A stretch of 64,000 nucleotides of DNA from Opitutia bacterium (lineage in GTDB: Bacteria > Verrucomicrobiota > Verrucomicrobiia > Opitutales > UBA953). Positions 26,021 to 34,100 of this stretch are shown piece after piece. The notes beneath the pieces were generated by a model. It was not told where the DNA came from and ran no database searches. It saw nothing but the letters and a program-made list of their open reading frames with translations. Within the stretch, counting starts at the first letter, position 1. Every line of letters starts with the position of its first letter. The stretch covers positions 1 to 64,000 of the forward strand of contig CANCHK010000003.1 of NCBI GenBank assembly GCA_947377865.1. The letters are read 5' to 3'. Both the position numbers and the translations under genes were made by a program.

Positions 26021-27151
26021 TTACTTGGCGGAAGGAGCGACAGCGGCAGGACGCGGCACGACGGGCGAGCCAGGTCGAATCTTCTGCAGGTTATCGGTGA
26101 CCAGACGGTCGCCGGCCTTAAGTCCGCTCAAAATCACGGCGGTCGGACCAGCGATTTCGTCGACGACCACGGGGGCCATGACGGCGAGATTCTTGTCGTC
26201 GGCGATCCAGACGAAACGGCCCTGCGTGGACTGCATGAGCGTGGCGGAAGGGATGACGAACGCGGCGGGCAAGGTACGGCCGCGCACGCGCACGCGCACG
26301 TACTGTCCGGGAAGGAGCACGGCCTTCGGGTTGGCGAACTCGGCTCGCATCTGCACGGTGCCAAGGCGGGATTCGACCTGGGCGGCGACGAAGTTCACCT
26401 TGCCGGCGGCGGGATAAGCCGAGCCGTCTGGAAGCAGGATCACGACGGCAGCCTCCGCGGCGGCGGCGGCATCGCCTAGGAACAGGCGAGCGAACTGCTG
26501 CTCCGAAAGACCGAAGCGCACCCAGACCTGCTCGCGCTGCACGACGGTGGTGAGCAGGCTTTCGGCACCGGGCGAGACGAGCGAACCTTCAGAACGATTC
26601 AGGCGGCCAGTGAAACCGGCGATCGGAGCCCGCACTTCACAATAGGAAAGGTCCAGCTCGGCGGCGCGCACCTTGGCGGCGGCGACATCGCGGGCGGCTT
26701 CCGCGGCGGCGGCGGCGGACTTGCTATCCGCGGCCTCCTTGGTGCTTGCGGCATTCGCCTTGAGCAAGGCGGCTTGACGGACGGCCTCGGCCGAGGCCTG
26801 CTCGAAGCGGGCCTTCTCCTGCAGCAGCTGGGCCTTCGCGAGCGACAGCGCCACCTCATAGGGAGCGGGGTCGATCTTGAAGAGCAGGTCGCCGGCCTTC
26901 ACCGCGGCGCCCTCCTGGTAAGACTGCGCCAACAGGATGCCCGTCACGCGCGCACGGACCTCGACCTCGCGGGTGCCTTCGACCTGGGCCGTGACCTCCA
27001 CAATCTGGGGTACCGGCGCCGGATTAACGACCTGCAGATTGACCACCGGAGGGGGCATGGCCGGTGCCTCGGCAGGCTTGCATCCAGAAAGGACGGCTAA
27101 AAGGGAGAAAGAGAGAAGGACCTCGACAGCCCCAGATTTACATACAGACAT
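26021..27151 (-). CDS. RND periplasmic adaptor lipoprotein (AcrA type)
   Basis: 376 residues starting MSVCKSGAVEVLL with lipobox L-S-G-C near residue 24, so it is anchored in the inner membrane. Domains in order: barrel-sandwich half (VEVRARVTGILL), an Ala-rich alpha-hairpin at about 95-165, the second lipoyl half (YCEVRAPIAGFTGRL), the beta-barrel, and a membrane-proximal domain with GDRLVTDNLQKIRPG. It links permease and duct. The start codon lies inside the palindromic operator, so repressor binding and initiation are physically coupled. Longer in-frame starts would run into tetR and lack the lipobox leader position. Confidence 0.92.
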   Translation of the reverse strand: MSVCKSGAVEVLLSFSLLAVLSGCKPAEAPAMPPPVVNLQVVNPAPVPQIVEVTAQVEGTREVEVRARVTGILLAQSYQEGAAVKAGDLLFKIDPAPYEVALSLAKAQLLQEKARFEQASAEAVRQAALLKANAASTKEAADSKSAAAAAEAARDVAAAKVRAAELDLSYCEVRAPIAGFTGRLNRSEGSLVSPGAESLLTTVVQREQVWVRFGLSEQQFARLFLGDAAAAAEAAVVILLPDGSAYPAAGKVNFVAAQVESRLGTVQMRAEFANPKAVLLPGQYVRVRVRGRTLPAAFVIPSATLMQSTQGRFVWIADDKNLAVMAPVVVDEIAGPTAVILSGLKAGDRLVTDNLQKIRPGSPVVPRPAAVAPSAK

Positions 27152-27163
27152 GTATGTAAATCT
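27134..27163. promoter_or_regulatory. TetR/AcrR-type operator between the pump operon and its repressor gene
   Basis: A 13-bp perfect inverted repeat, AGATTTACATACA (27134-27146) and TGTATGTAAATCT (27151-27163), with a 4-bp spacer GACA. The inner half-sites TACATACA/TGTATGTA match the half-sites of the E. coli AcrR operator as known from the literature. It covers the adaptor start codon (27149-27151) and ends 12 bp before the tetR ATG. TTTACA at 27137-27142, 17 bp before ATCTAT (27160-27165), is a possible tetR promoter; it would make the tetR mRNA nearly leaderless and autorepressed. Confidence 0.93.
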
Positions 27164-27175
27164 ATTTGCCCAACC

Positions 27176-27802
27176 ATGGCTCGCAAGACCAAAGCAGAGG
27201 CCGCACTGACTCGTCACCGGATTGTTGAATGCGCCCGCCAGGTCTTCAGCCGGGACGGAGTCACCAATACCTCGCTAGAACATGTAGCGAAAGAAGCCGG
27301 GGTGACCCGCGGGGCGGTCTACTGGCACTTCCGCGATAAGGCCGATCTCTTCATGGCCGTCCGCCAAGAGACCGGGATCCTGCTTCGCTTCGGCGATTTC
27401 AAGTCGGGCGATGCCCTGCGGCGACTCGAAAGCGGCCTGCATGAGGCCCTGCGACGTCTGGCCGAGGATAAGCAGGCCCGCGAGACCTACGAGGTCATGC
27501 TCTGGAAATGCGAATATGTCGGTGAGTTCGCTGGCGTCCGTAAAGACCTGATGTCCGCGGGCACACTTTTCCTGACCGAGGCCACCGCTCTCTATGAGGA
27601 AGCGGTGCGAGATAAGCTTGTCGGCCCTGAGCTCGACCCGCAGATGGCCGCCCGCGAGACCTTCTGCTTCTACGCTGGGATGATCAAACTCTGGCTGGCC
27701 GATGAAGGCGGCCAAGCGATCCGCTCCGAGATCCTGAAGGTCATCACCCACCACATCGAAAGCCGGCGCCTTCGCCGACGTATCCACCCGAAGGCAGTTT
27801 GA
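27176..27802 (+). CDS. TetR-family efflux repressor (AcrR-like)
   Basis: 208 residues. N-terminal helix-turn-helix: RHRIVECARQVFSRDGV, TSLEHVAKEAGVTRGAVYWHFRDKADLF, the AcrR/TtgR form of the TetR DNA-binding domain. The C-terminal ligand-binding domain is helical. Divergent from an RND operon with a palindrome between them, it is almost certainly the ligand-released repressor of the pump and of itself. Its stop codon lies within the loop and stem of an 8-bp hairpin (27791-27809). Confidence 0.95.
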   Translation: MARKTKAEAALTRHRIVECARQVFSRDGVTNTSLEHVAKEAGVTRGAVYWHFRDKADLFMAVRQETGILLRFGDFKSGDALRRLESGLHEALRRLAEDKQARETYEVMLWKCEYVGEFAGVRKDLMSAGTLFLTEATALYEEAVRDKLVGPELDPQMAARETFCFYAGMIKLWLADEGGQAIRSEILKVITHHIESRRLRRRIHPKAV

Positions 27803-27809
27803 CTGCCTT
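27791..27809 (+). terminator. Hairpin spanning the tetR stop codon
   Basis: AAGGCAGT (27791-27798), loop TTG, ACTGCCTT (27802-27809); 8 bp. The left arm is coding and the TGA lies across loop and right arm. There is no T-run, so it may be a weak terminator, or another case of an inverted copy of a gene end as at menD and purH. Confidence 0.45.
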
Positions 27810-27833
27810 GGCCCCCGCCCCTATTAAAGCATC

Positions 27834-28460
27834 GTGAAGGCCTTCCCCGCCCTACTCTGCCTACTCTTTCTCGAGTTAGCCCCGGCATGGGCTGCAGAAC
27901 CCGACGCCCCTCAGACGTTACCGATTATCTACGATCAGCCAGGAGAGAAATACATCCTGCGGATCGATAACCGCCGCTACCAGTTGCCGTACCTGACCAA
28001 GGAAGGAGTCGTGCGACTGATGTCCGCCGCGAACTACCCGCGTACGAAACTTCGCTATGAGGAATTTAAGCGGGCGCTCGAAGACAAGGCGAAGGCCGAA
28101 GCGCTCGTGAACCGGGCGCAATCGGCCGTCACCCGCGAGGCCGACCGCGTCTCCCGCCTCCGCCGCAGCCTAGATTCACTCCGCTCCCAAATGGCGGCGG
28201 TGCGCAGTCAGTCGCCCGTCGACCTCCGTCAGTTACAGTTCCTGCAGGAGCAGATCCGCAGCACCACCGCGTCGCTCGCTTCAGCGGAAGACCAAGAAGC
28301 GAAGGCCCAGGCAAACCTCGACAAAACCAAGTCGACCACGGAGTCTGCGTTTCAGCGCGCCGACAAAGCTCGCGAAGATTTCGTTGCCGCCCTGGACGAC
28401 TACGAGAAGCCACTCGCCGAGATCCGCACGATCGCAATGACGCACGGCACCGCCCTCTAA
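27834..28460 (+). CDS. Exported coiled-coil protein of unknown function
   Basis: 208 residues from a GTG start, signal peptide MKAFPALLCLLFLELAPAWA. Not recognised as a known family. Residues 75-190 are an almost continuous charged helix (EEFKRALEDKAKAEALVNRAQSA ... LRRSLDSLRSQMAAVRSQ ... SSLASAEDQEAKAQANLDKTKS-like heptads), so a long periplasmic coiled coil. It precedes an exported SGNH hydrolase by 10 bp, so the two are probably co-transcribed. It might be a periplasmic scaffold or adaptor. Confidence 0.65.
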   Translation: MKAFPALLCLLFLELAPAWAAEPDAPQTLPIIYDQPGEKYILRIDNRRYQLPYLTKEGVVRLMSAANYPRTKLRYEEFKRALEDKAKAEALVNRAQSAVTREADRVSRLRRSLDSLRSQMAAVRSQSPVDLRQLQFLQEQIRSTTASLASAEDQEAKAQANLDKTKSTTESAFQRADKAREDFVAALDDYEKPLAEIRTIAMTHGTAL

Positions 28461-28470
28461 TTTCTAAGAC

Positions 28471-29628
28471 ATGAAGACCTCCACCCTCCTCCTCTCCGCC
28501 CTGCTGTGCGCCGGCTCCGCCGGCTTCGCGCAGCAGTCGAAAGAAACCGCCAAGGTGCCCGCCGCCAAGGCCGCGCCTAAGGCCGTCGATCGCTATGCCG
28601 TACGCCCGGAAGAGAAAATCTCGTGGCACGACGTCCGTGAGACGGACCTAGAAGGCCGCGCCTTCCCTGATGCCGAGCGTAAGAGCTACTTCGACCGTCT
28701 GCCCGCCGAGGCCGACGGCAAGGTCACGCCCGCCGTGTGGGGCCTGAGCCGCGACAGCGCGGGCCAGATGTTCCGCTTCCGCACGGACTCCACGACGATT
28801 TACGCGCATTATAAGGTCACCAAGCCGCTACTCGCGATGCCGCACATGCCCGCCACCGGCGTCAGCGGCCTCGACCTCTACGCCCGTGACCGGGATGGCA
28901 AGTGGCGCTGGGTGCAGGTCGCCCGCCCCGGCGCGCAGGAGATGAAACTCCGCCTCGCCGATGGCCTAGATGCGGGTGAACGCGAATACGCGATCTACCT
29001 CCCGCTCTACAATGGTGTCGAATTCCTCAACGTTGGCGTGACCGAAGGTAAGAAGTTCGAAGGCCTCAAGCCACGCGCCAAGCCGGTCGTGTTCTACGGC
29101 ACCTCGATTACGCACGGCGCCTGCGCGAGCCGCCCCGGTATGGTGCACACGGCCATCCTCGGCCGCCGCTTCGACGTACCGGTCGTGAACCTCGGCTTCT
29201 CCGGTAACGGAAGAATGGATCAAGCCGTCGGCGATTTCCTCGTGCGCATCGACGCCGCCGCCTACGTGATCGACTGCCTCCCGAATATGGGCCCGAAAGA
29301 TGTCAGCGAAAAGTGCGTACCACTCGTGAAGCAGCTCCGTGGCGCCCGTCCTGACACCCCGATCATCCTCGTCGAGGACCGCCGCAACACCGACTCCTGG
29401 CTCATCGCCTCGCGCCGCCAGCATCACGACGATAACCACGCCGCGCTCAAGGCCGCCTATGAACAGCTCGTAAAGGAAGGCGTCAAAGGCCTGTCTTACG
29501 TGCCCGGCGATCACCTTTACGGAGATGATAACGACGGTGCCACGGACGGCTCCCACGCAAGCGACCTGGGCTTCTATCGCCAGGCTGACATCTTCGAGCC
29601 CTTCCTCAAGGCCGCCCTCGGCCGCTGA
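28471..29628 (+). CDS. Exported SGNH hydrolase with N-terminal GxDLY beta-domain
   Basis: 385 residues, signal peptide MKTSTLLLSALLCAGSAGFA. The N-terminal beta-sandwich contains the GLDLY signature near 131-135 (the domain found before SGNH esterases). The C-terminal SGNH domain has block I VVFYGTSITHG with the nucleophile Ser, block II NLGFSGNGRMD, block III-like DCLPNMGP, and the Asp/His block DGSHASDLGF. It is a periplasmic carbohydrate or acyl esterase by family; the substrate is unknown. It is second in a two-gene unit with the coiled-coil protein. Confidence 0.85.
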   Translation: MKTSTLLLSALLCAGSAGFAQQSKETAKVPAAKAAPKAVDRYAVRPEEKISWHDVRETDLEGRAFPDAERKSYFDRLPAEADGKVTPAVWGLSRDSAGQMFRFRTDSTTIYAHYKVTKPLLAMPHMPATGVSGLDLYARDRDGKWRWVQVARPGAQEMKLRLADGLDAGEREYAIYLPLYNGVEFLNVGVTEGKKFEGLKPRAKPVVFYGTSITHGACASRPGMVHTAILGRRFDVPVVNLGFSGNGRMDQAVGDFLVRIDAAAYVIDCLPNMGPKDVSEKCVPLVKQLRGARPDTPIILVEDRRNTDSWLIASRRQHHDDNHAALKAAYEQLVKEGVKGLSYVPGDHLYGDDNDGATDGSHASDLGFYRQADIFEPFLKAALGR

Positions 29629-29680
29629 TTTTTCACCGACCCGCTGGCGCCACGGCGAAATCCTTCCAGATTAGAAGCCT

Positions 29681-30385
29681 ATGCAAAAGAGCTTCCGCTA
29701 CTACGACCTGATTCTCGGCGCGTTCGTGGCGGTCTTGCTCTGCTCGAACCTCATCGGACCAGCGAAGGTCGTACAGGTGAACTTTCCGTTCCTCGGCCCG
29801 ACAGACTTCGGCGCAGGCAATATCTTCTTCCCGCTGTCCTATCTTTTCGGCGACATCCTCACCGAAGTGTACGGCTACGCGATGGCTCGCCGAGTCATCT
29901 GGGCCGGCTTCGGCGCGATGATCTTCGCGACGATGATGACGTGGGTCGTACTCGCCATGCCGGCTAGCCCGAACGAACCGTTCAGCGCGCAGCTCCAGCC
30001 CGCGCTCGTGACGTGCTTCGGCGGAGGCTGGCGCATCGCCATCGGCTCGATTATCGCTTTCTTCGTCGGCGACTTCCTCAACTCGTACGTCCTCGCCAAG
30101 CTGAAGGTACGTACGCAAGGCCGCCACCTCTGGCTACGCTTCATCAGTTCGACCTTCATCGGCCAGGGTGTCGACAGCCTGATCTTCTACCCGCTCGCGT
30201 TCCTCGGAATCTGGAGCCCCCAGACGCTCCTCGCCGTGATGCTCGCCAACTGGATGTTCAAGGTGCTCGTCGAGGTGCTCATGACCCCGTTCACCTACTG
30301 GGCCTGTGCGAAGCTGAAGAAGGCCGAAGGCGTCGACACGTTCGATACCGACACCAATTTCACGCCTTTCAGCCTCAAGCGCTGA
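29681..30385 (+). CDS. Queuosine precursor transporter (YhhQ/VUT family)
   Basis: 234 residues, about six transmembrane helices. The conserved PLSYLFGDILTEVYG and the ISSTFIGQGVDSLIFYPLAFLG blocks are diagnostic of the YhhQ/QPTR family, which imports preQ0 or preQ1 for queuosine synthesis. No preQ1 riboswitch could be recognised in the 52 bp upstream, and no queuosine-biosynthesis gene is adjacent. It is separated from the upstream SGNH gene by 52 bp. Confidence 0.9.
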   Translation: MQKSFRYYDLILGAFVAVLLCSNLIGPAKVVQVNFPFLGPTDFGAGNIFFPLSYLFGDILTEVYGYAMARRVIWAGFGAMIFATMMTWVVLAMPASPNEPFSAQLQPALVTCFGGGWRIAIGSIIAFFVGDFLNSYVLAKLKVRTQGRHLWLRFISSTFIGQGVDSLIFYPLAFLGIWSPQTLLAVMLANWMFKVLVEVLMTPFTYWACAKLKKAEGVDTFDTDTNFTPFSLKR

Positions 30386-30649
30386 CCGGCTGCACCCCGT
30401 TTAGAGGCCATTTATCCGCCTCCAATCGGGATTTCTGTCATATTATCAGGGGTTTCCGAGGAATCCATTGACAACTCCCGCAGGGACCCGCACAACAACA
30501 CCAGTCAATTTCACTCAGGTAAGAGCCTCCCTTATAAAGGACGCATCAGTCGCGAGGGCGACTAACGGAATCAGGATTCAAACTCTCCGTACCCGACCCC
30601 AGAGTCCCGTAGCTAGGACTCTGGACTTATTTGTCCCGGAAACGGGAAG
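30386..30649 (+). ncRNA. Possible structured non-coding RNA upstream of a terminator
   Basis: This 264-bp stretch has no credible gene but repeated local structure on the plus strand: hairpins at 30476-30486, 30530-30540, 30548-30563 (AGTCGC-GAGG-GCGACT), 30599-30624 (9-bp stem CCAGAGTCC/GGACTCTGG) and 30634-30647 (TCCCG-GAAA-CGGGA, GNRA tetraloop), ending at the terminator at 30650-30676. A TTGACA at 30468-30473 lacks a good -10 partner. It does not show the core motifs of tmRNA, RNase P RNA or SRP RNA; 6S RNA cannot be excluded. It could equally be a long untranslated 3' region. Confidence 0.35.
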
Positions 30650-30676
30650 ACAGGCCGCACCACCCGTGCGGCCTGT
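30650..30676. terminator. Rho-independent terminator
   Basis: An 11-bp stem, ACAGGCCGCAC paired with GTGCGGCCTGT minus end effects (30650-30660 with 30666-30676), with a short C-rich loop and the T-rich tail TTCGTTG on the plus strand. It is placed between the structured plus-strand region and the minus-strand tRNA-Leu, so it may serve both. Confidence 0.8.
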
Positions 30677-30688
30677 TTCGTTGTGTCG

Positions 30689-30769
30689 TGCCCAAGACCG
30701 GACTCGAACCGGTAAGCCTTTCGGCGGCAGATTTTAAGTCTGATGTGTATACCGTTCCACCACTTGGGC
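30689..30769 (-). tRNA. tRNA-Leu (TAA)
   Basis: On the minus strand GCCCAAG and CTTGGGC form the acceptor. The anticodon loop CTTAAAA gives anticodon TAA (reads UUA). A long variable arm GCC-GAAA-GGC marks a class II tRNA, and the T-arm CCGG-TTCGAGT-CCGG is standard. CCA is not encoded (discriminator A followed by CGA), unlike the two Arg tRNAs and the Ser tRNA in this window. Confidence 0.93.
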
Positions 30770-30873
30770 CGACGTCCCCAAAGTGCGGACGCGCCCCCGA
30801 TTGGCAACCCGGGAAAGCGGGCAGGATTCGCCTTCGCCTTGCCCTCCCGACCAAACCCGGCTTCCTTCCGCGC

Positions 30874-31665
30874 ATGGATCGCTTAGCCCAGACGTTCGCC
30901 CGCTGCAAAGCCGAAGGCCGCCCGGCCTTCGTGAGCTACGTCTGCGCCGGCGACCCCGACGTCGAGACGTCCAAGGCCGTGCTCCTTTCCCTGGCTCAGA
31001 ACGGCGCCGACGTCCTCGAAGTGGGCGTGCCTTTCTCTGACCCGCTCGCCGACGGCCTGACAAACCAGCTCGCCTCCCAGCGCGCCCTCGAAGGCGGCAT
31101 GACCTACGACGGCCTGCTCGACGTGCTCCGCGCTGTCCGCGCTGGCACGGACAAGCCGATCGTGCTTTATTGCTATTATAACCTGCTGTTCTCATTCGGA
31201 CTAGACAGCTACTGCGCCAAGGTCCGCGAAGCCGGCGCCGACGGCCTGCTCGTCCTCGATTGCCCGCCCGAAGAAGCCGACGAACTGATCGCAGCCTCAA
31301 AGAAGCACGGCCTCGCCAACATCTTCATCGTCGCTCCAACCACGCCGCCCGCACGCATTAGCCTCATCGCAAAGCACGCCTCGGGCTTCATCTACTACGT
31401 CTCGCGCGAAGGCGTGACCGGCGAGCGCTCCGAACTGGCCGCCAATCTTTCGTCCGCCGTCGCCGAGATCCGCAAGCACACTTCGCTGCCCATCTGCGTC
31501 GGCTTCGGCGTCTCCACCGCCGCCCATGTTCAGGCCATCGCCAAGGTCGCCGACGGCGTGGTCGTCGGCAGCGCACTCGTGAACGTCGTGGCTGCCCATA
31601 AGGATAAGAAGGACGAAGCCGCCGCCGCCATCGGCGCGAAGGTCCGGGAGTTACTCGCTAAATAA
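30874..31665 (+). CDS. trpA: Tryptophan synthase alpha chain
   Basis: 263 residues. It cleaves indole-glycerol-phosphate to indole and G3P and passes indole to TrpB. Seen: catalytic Glu49 (DVLEVGVPFSDP) and Asp60 (DPLADG) at exactly the E. coli positions, and the phosphate-binding GFGVS. The start is the ATG at 30874; the longer in-frame reading back to 30631 crosses the tRNA-Leu gene and is not protein. trpB is not adjacent. A G-rich hexamer array begins 5 bp after its stop. Confidence 0.95.
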   Translation: MDRLAQTFARCKAEGRPAFVSYVCAGDPDVETSKAVLLSLAQNGADVLEVGVPFSDPLADGLTNQLASQRALEGGMTYDGLLDVLRAVRAGTDKPIVLYCYYNLLFSFGLDSYCAKVREAGADGLLVLDCPPEEADELIAASKKHGLANIFIVAPTTPPARISLIAKHASGFIYYVSREGVTGERSELAANLSSAVAEIRKHTSLPICVGFGVSTAAHVQAIAKVADGVVVGSALVNVVAAHKDKKDEAAAAIGAKVRELLAK

Positions 31666-31670
31666 TTCAA

Positions 31671-31772
31671 GGGGTGGGGATAGGGGTCGGGGTTGGGGTA
31701 GTTAAATAAAACAAGGGGCTCTCTGCCTTTTGTCCTCTCCTACCCTGACCCCTACCCCTACCCCTACCCCTT
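31671..31772. repeat. Facing hexamer arrays between trpA and pyrB
   Basis: G-rich array GGGGTG/GGGATA/GGGGTC/GGGGTT/GGGGTA at 31671-31700 just after trpA, and a C-rich array TACCCTGACCCC/TACCCC at 31741-31772 before pyrB, with a 40-bp spacer starting AGTTAAATAAAAC. Similar to the pair at 10969-11100 but with imperfect arms. Confidence 0.85.
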
Positions 31773-31860
31773 CGCTATCCTCTAATCCCTTGACCAAGGG
31801 CCTTCCCTCCGCACTTTCCCAATGGTCCTAAACTCGTTAGGGCCACCGGAAACTCCCCGC

Positions 31861-32802
31861 ATGGCCCAACAAGACACCTGGACGAAAAAAGACCTGACCG
31901 GCATCGAGGAGCTTTCCCGCCCCGAGATCGAACTGCTCTTCCGCCAAGCCGACCAGTTCCTGCCCGCCCTCACGCCGGGTAAGGGCCTCGACCTGATGAA
32001 GGGCCGCACAGTGGTGAACCTCTTCCTCGAGCCGAGCACGCGCACCCGTACGGCCTTCGAAATCTCGGCCAAGAAGCTCGGCGCCGAAGTAGTCTCGATC
32101 AACACGACGGCCTCCTCCCTCGTGAAGGGCGAGACGCTCCGCGACACGGCGATGAACATCCGCGCGATGGGCGTCGATGCCATCGTCATGCGCCACTCCT
32201 CTGCCGGCTCCGCCCGCTACCTGGGCTCAGTGCTCGACATCTCGGTGGTCAACGCCGGCGACGGCGCCCACGAACACCCGACGCAGGCCCTGCTCGACGC
32301 CTTCACGCTCCGTCAGCGCTTCGGTAAGGTCGAAGGCCTCAAAGTCACAATCCTCGGCGACATCCTCTTCAGCCGCGTCGCCCGTTCCAACATCCTCTGC
32401 CTCTCGAAGCTCGGCGCACAGGTCACCCTCGCGGGCCCCGCGACGCTGGTCCCAGCCTCGCTGAAGGAAGCCTTCCCGCAGGTGCGCATCGTCCATGACC
32501 TAAAGGAAGCGCTGAAGGACTGCGACGCGGTCATGCTCCTGCGCATCCAGCACGAGCGCCAGACGACGACCCACTTCCCTTCGCTCGGCGAGTACACCTC
32601 GCAGTTTGGCCTCAACGCCGAACGCGCCGCCTGGCTCAAGCCCGAGGCGATCGTCATGCACCCGGGCCCCATCAATCGCGGCGCCGAAGTCGAAAGCGAA
32701 GTCGCCGACGGACCCCGCTCGGTCATCCTCGAACAAGTCCGGAACGGCGTCGCCGTCCGCATGGCTGTCCTTCACCTCTGCACTGGAGCCATCAGCCGAT
32801 GA
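31861..32802 (+). CDS. pyrB: Aspartate carbamoyltransferase catalytic chain
   Basis: 313 residues. It makes carbamoyl-aspartate in pyrimidine synthesis. Seen: carbamoyl-phosphate site PSTRTRTAFE, SLVKGETLRDT with the Lys loop, HPTQALLDAF, and MHPGPINRG near the C-terminus. The ATG at 31861 is preferred; an in-frame ATG at 31822 would add 13 residues without similarity. Its TGA overlaps the ATG of a non-canonical dihydroorotase homologue, as in the pyrB-pyrC' operons of Pseudomonas, where PyrB carries no separate PyrI. Confidence 0.96.
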   Translation: MAQQDTWTKKDLTGIEELSRPEIELLFRQADQFLPALTPGKGLDLMKGRTVVNLFLEPSTRTRTAFEISAKKLGAEVVSINTTASSLVKGETLRDTAMNIRAMGVDAIVMRHSSAGSARYLGSVLDISVVNAGDGAHEHPTQALLDAFTLRQRFGKVEGLKVTILGDILFSRVARSNILCLSKLGAQVTLAGPATLVPASLKEAFPQVRIVHDLKEALKDCDAVMLLRIQHERQTTTHFPSLGEYTSQFGLNAERAAWLKPEAIVMHPGPINRGAEVESEVADGPRSVILEQVRNGVAVRMAVLHLCTGAISR

Positions 32803-34094
32803 ACCCCGCCGACAACTCCCCTCTCTGGATTCGCGGCGCCCGCGTAATCGATCCCTCCGCTAAGCGAGACGAAGCGAAAGGCGACGTCTTCGCCCTCGAT
32901 GGCAAGTTCGTTGATAAGCTCTCGGCCGCCGACCAAGCCAAGGCCCGCATCATCGACGGCCAGGGCCTCGTGGTCGCCCCCGGTTTCGTCGACCTGAACT
33001 GCCGCCTTGGCGAACCGGGCCGCACGGCTCGCGAGACGATCCGCACCGGCACCCGCGCGGCCGCCGCCGGCGGTTTCACAACGGTCGTCACGATGCCCGA
33101 CTCGCTTCCCGCGGCGGACAACGTCGGCACAATCCAACTCCTCCGCGAAATCTGCACACGCGATGCCGCGGTGCGCGTGCTCCCGACAGGCACCCTCACC
33201 AAAGGCCATGAAGGCAAGGCCCTCGCGCCTCTCGGCACAATGAAGAAGGCCGGCGTGGTTGCCGTCACCGACACGACCTCCGGCGTCCAGAACAACGAGA
33301 TCATGCGTCGCGCGCTGGAATACGCCGCAATGTTCGACCTTGTCGTCCTCGACCACTGCCAGGATAGCAGCATGACCGAAGGCGGCCAGATGCACGAAGG
33401 CTCCTGGTCCCTCCGCCTCGGCCTCCGCGGCCTACCCCGCGCCGCCGAAGAAGTCGTGGTCTCGAGCGACTGCCTGCTCGCCGAACTCACCAAGGCCCGC
33501 ATCCACCTGCAGCACCTCTCCTCCGGCGGCTCCGCCGACATCGTCCGCCGCGCCAAGGCGAAGAAACTCGCGGTCACAGCCGAAGTCTCGGCGCTCCACC
33601 TGCTCCTCACCGACGCCGCGCTGGCTAACTACGGAACGAGCCTGAAGACGAACCCGCCTCTCCGCGAAGAAACCGACCGCCTCGCGCTCATCGCCGCGCT
33701 CATCGACGGCACGATCGACGCAATCTGCTCCGACCACTCGCCCTGCACGGCCACCGAGAAGGACTGCGAGTTCGACCTCGCTCCGTTCGGTGCCGCAACG
33801 CTCGAGACGGCCTTCTCGGCCGCCCACACAGCGCTCGTCGCCGGCGGCCATGCCGACCTCTGCCTGCTCATCGCCCGCCTCACGCACGGCCCGGCCAAAG
33901 CCCTCGGCCTCGAAGCCGGCACGCTCAAGACCGGCGCCCTCGCCGACTTGGTACTCCTCGACACGAAGGCCGCTTGGACACCGACGCACGCAGACCTCTC
34001 CTCGAAGTCCGGTAACAACCCGCTCGTCGGCCGCGCCCTCACCGGCCGCGTACGCGCGACGTTCGTCGGCGGTCGTCAGGTCTTCGGCGCCTAA
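32799..34094 (+). CDS. pyrC: Dihydroorotase-like protein lacking the metal-binding HxH (PyrC')
   Basis: 431 residues of the class I dihydroorotase/amidohydrolase fold. The first strand, where active enzymes have D-L-H-x-H-L-R-E-P-G, reads DLNCRLGEPG at 65-74, so both metal-binding histidines (positions 67 and 69) are Asn and Arg. Later landmarks are also altered: TAEVSALHLLLTD for TAEVTPHH, and CSDHSPC for TDHAPH. In Pseudomonas such an inactive homologue (PyrC') is needed to assemble active aspartate carbamoyltransferase, and here it is translationally coupled to pyrB. I therefore infer a structural role and a genuine dihydroorotase elsewhere in the genome. Fold assignment is firm; inactivity is inference from missing ligands. 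Confidence 0.88.
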   Translation: MNPADNSPLWIRGARVIDPSAKRDEAKGDVFALDGKFVDKLSAADQAKARIIDGQGLVVAPGFVDLNCRLGEPGRTARETIRTGTRAAAAGGFTTVVTMPDSLPAADNVGTIQLLREICTRDAAVRVLPTGTLTKGHEGKALAPLGTMKKAGVVAVTDTTSGVQNNEIMRRALEYAAMFDLVVLDHCQDSSMTEGGQMHEGSWSLRLGLRGLPRAAEEVVVSSDCLLAELTKARIHLQHLSSGGSADIVRRAKAKKLAVTAEVSALHLLLTDAALANYGTSLKTNPPLREETDRLALIAALIDGTIDAICSDHSPCTATEKDCEFDLAPFGAATLETAFSAAHTALVAGGHADLCLLIARLTHGPAKALGLEAGTLKTGALADLVLLDTKAAWTPTHADLSSKSGNNPLVGRALTGRVRATFVGGRQVFGA

Positions 34095-34100
34095 GCGAAG

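Noticed and set aside
29629-29680. preQ1 riboswitch before the queuosine-precursor transporter
   Set aside because: The 52-bp gap has no preQ1 aptamer-like pseudoknot or A-rich tail followed by a pairing partner.
30386-30649. tmRNA, RNase P RNA or SRP RNA
   Set aside because: The tRNA-like ends and resume codon frame of tmRNA, the conserved core of RNase P RNA and the GGAAG-type loop of SRP RNA were all looked for and not found.
30468-30737. 89-codon frame in the gap before tRNA-Leu
   Set aside because: It overlaps the terminator and the tRNA, has no similarity and no convincing start signal; the hairpins fit RNA structure better.
30631-30873. Upstream extension of TrpA
   Set aside because: It runs through the terminator and the tRNA-Leu gene; family similarity starts at 30874.
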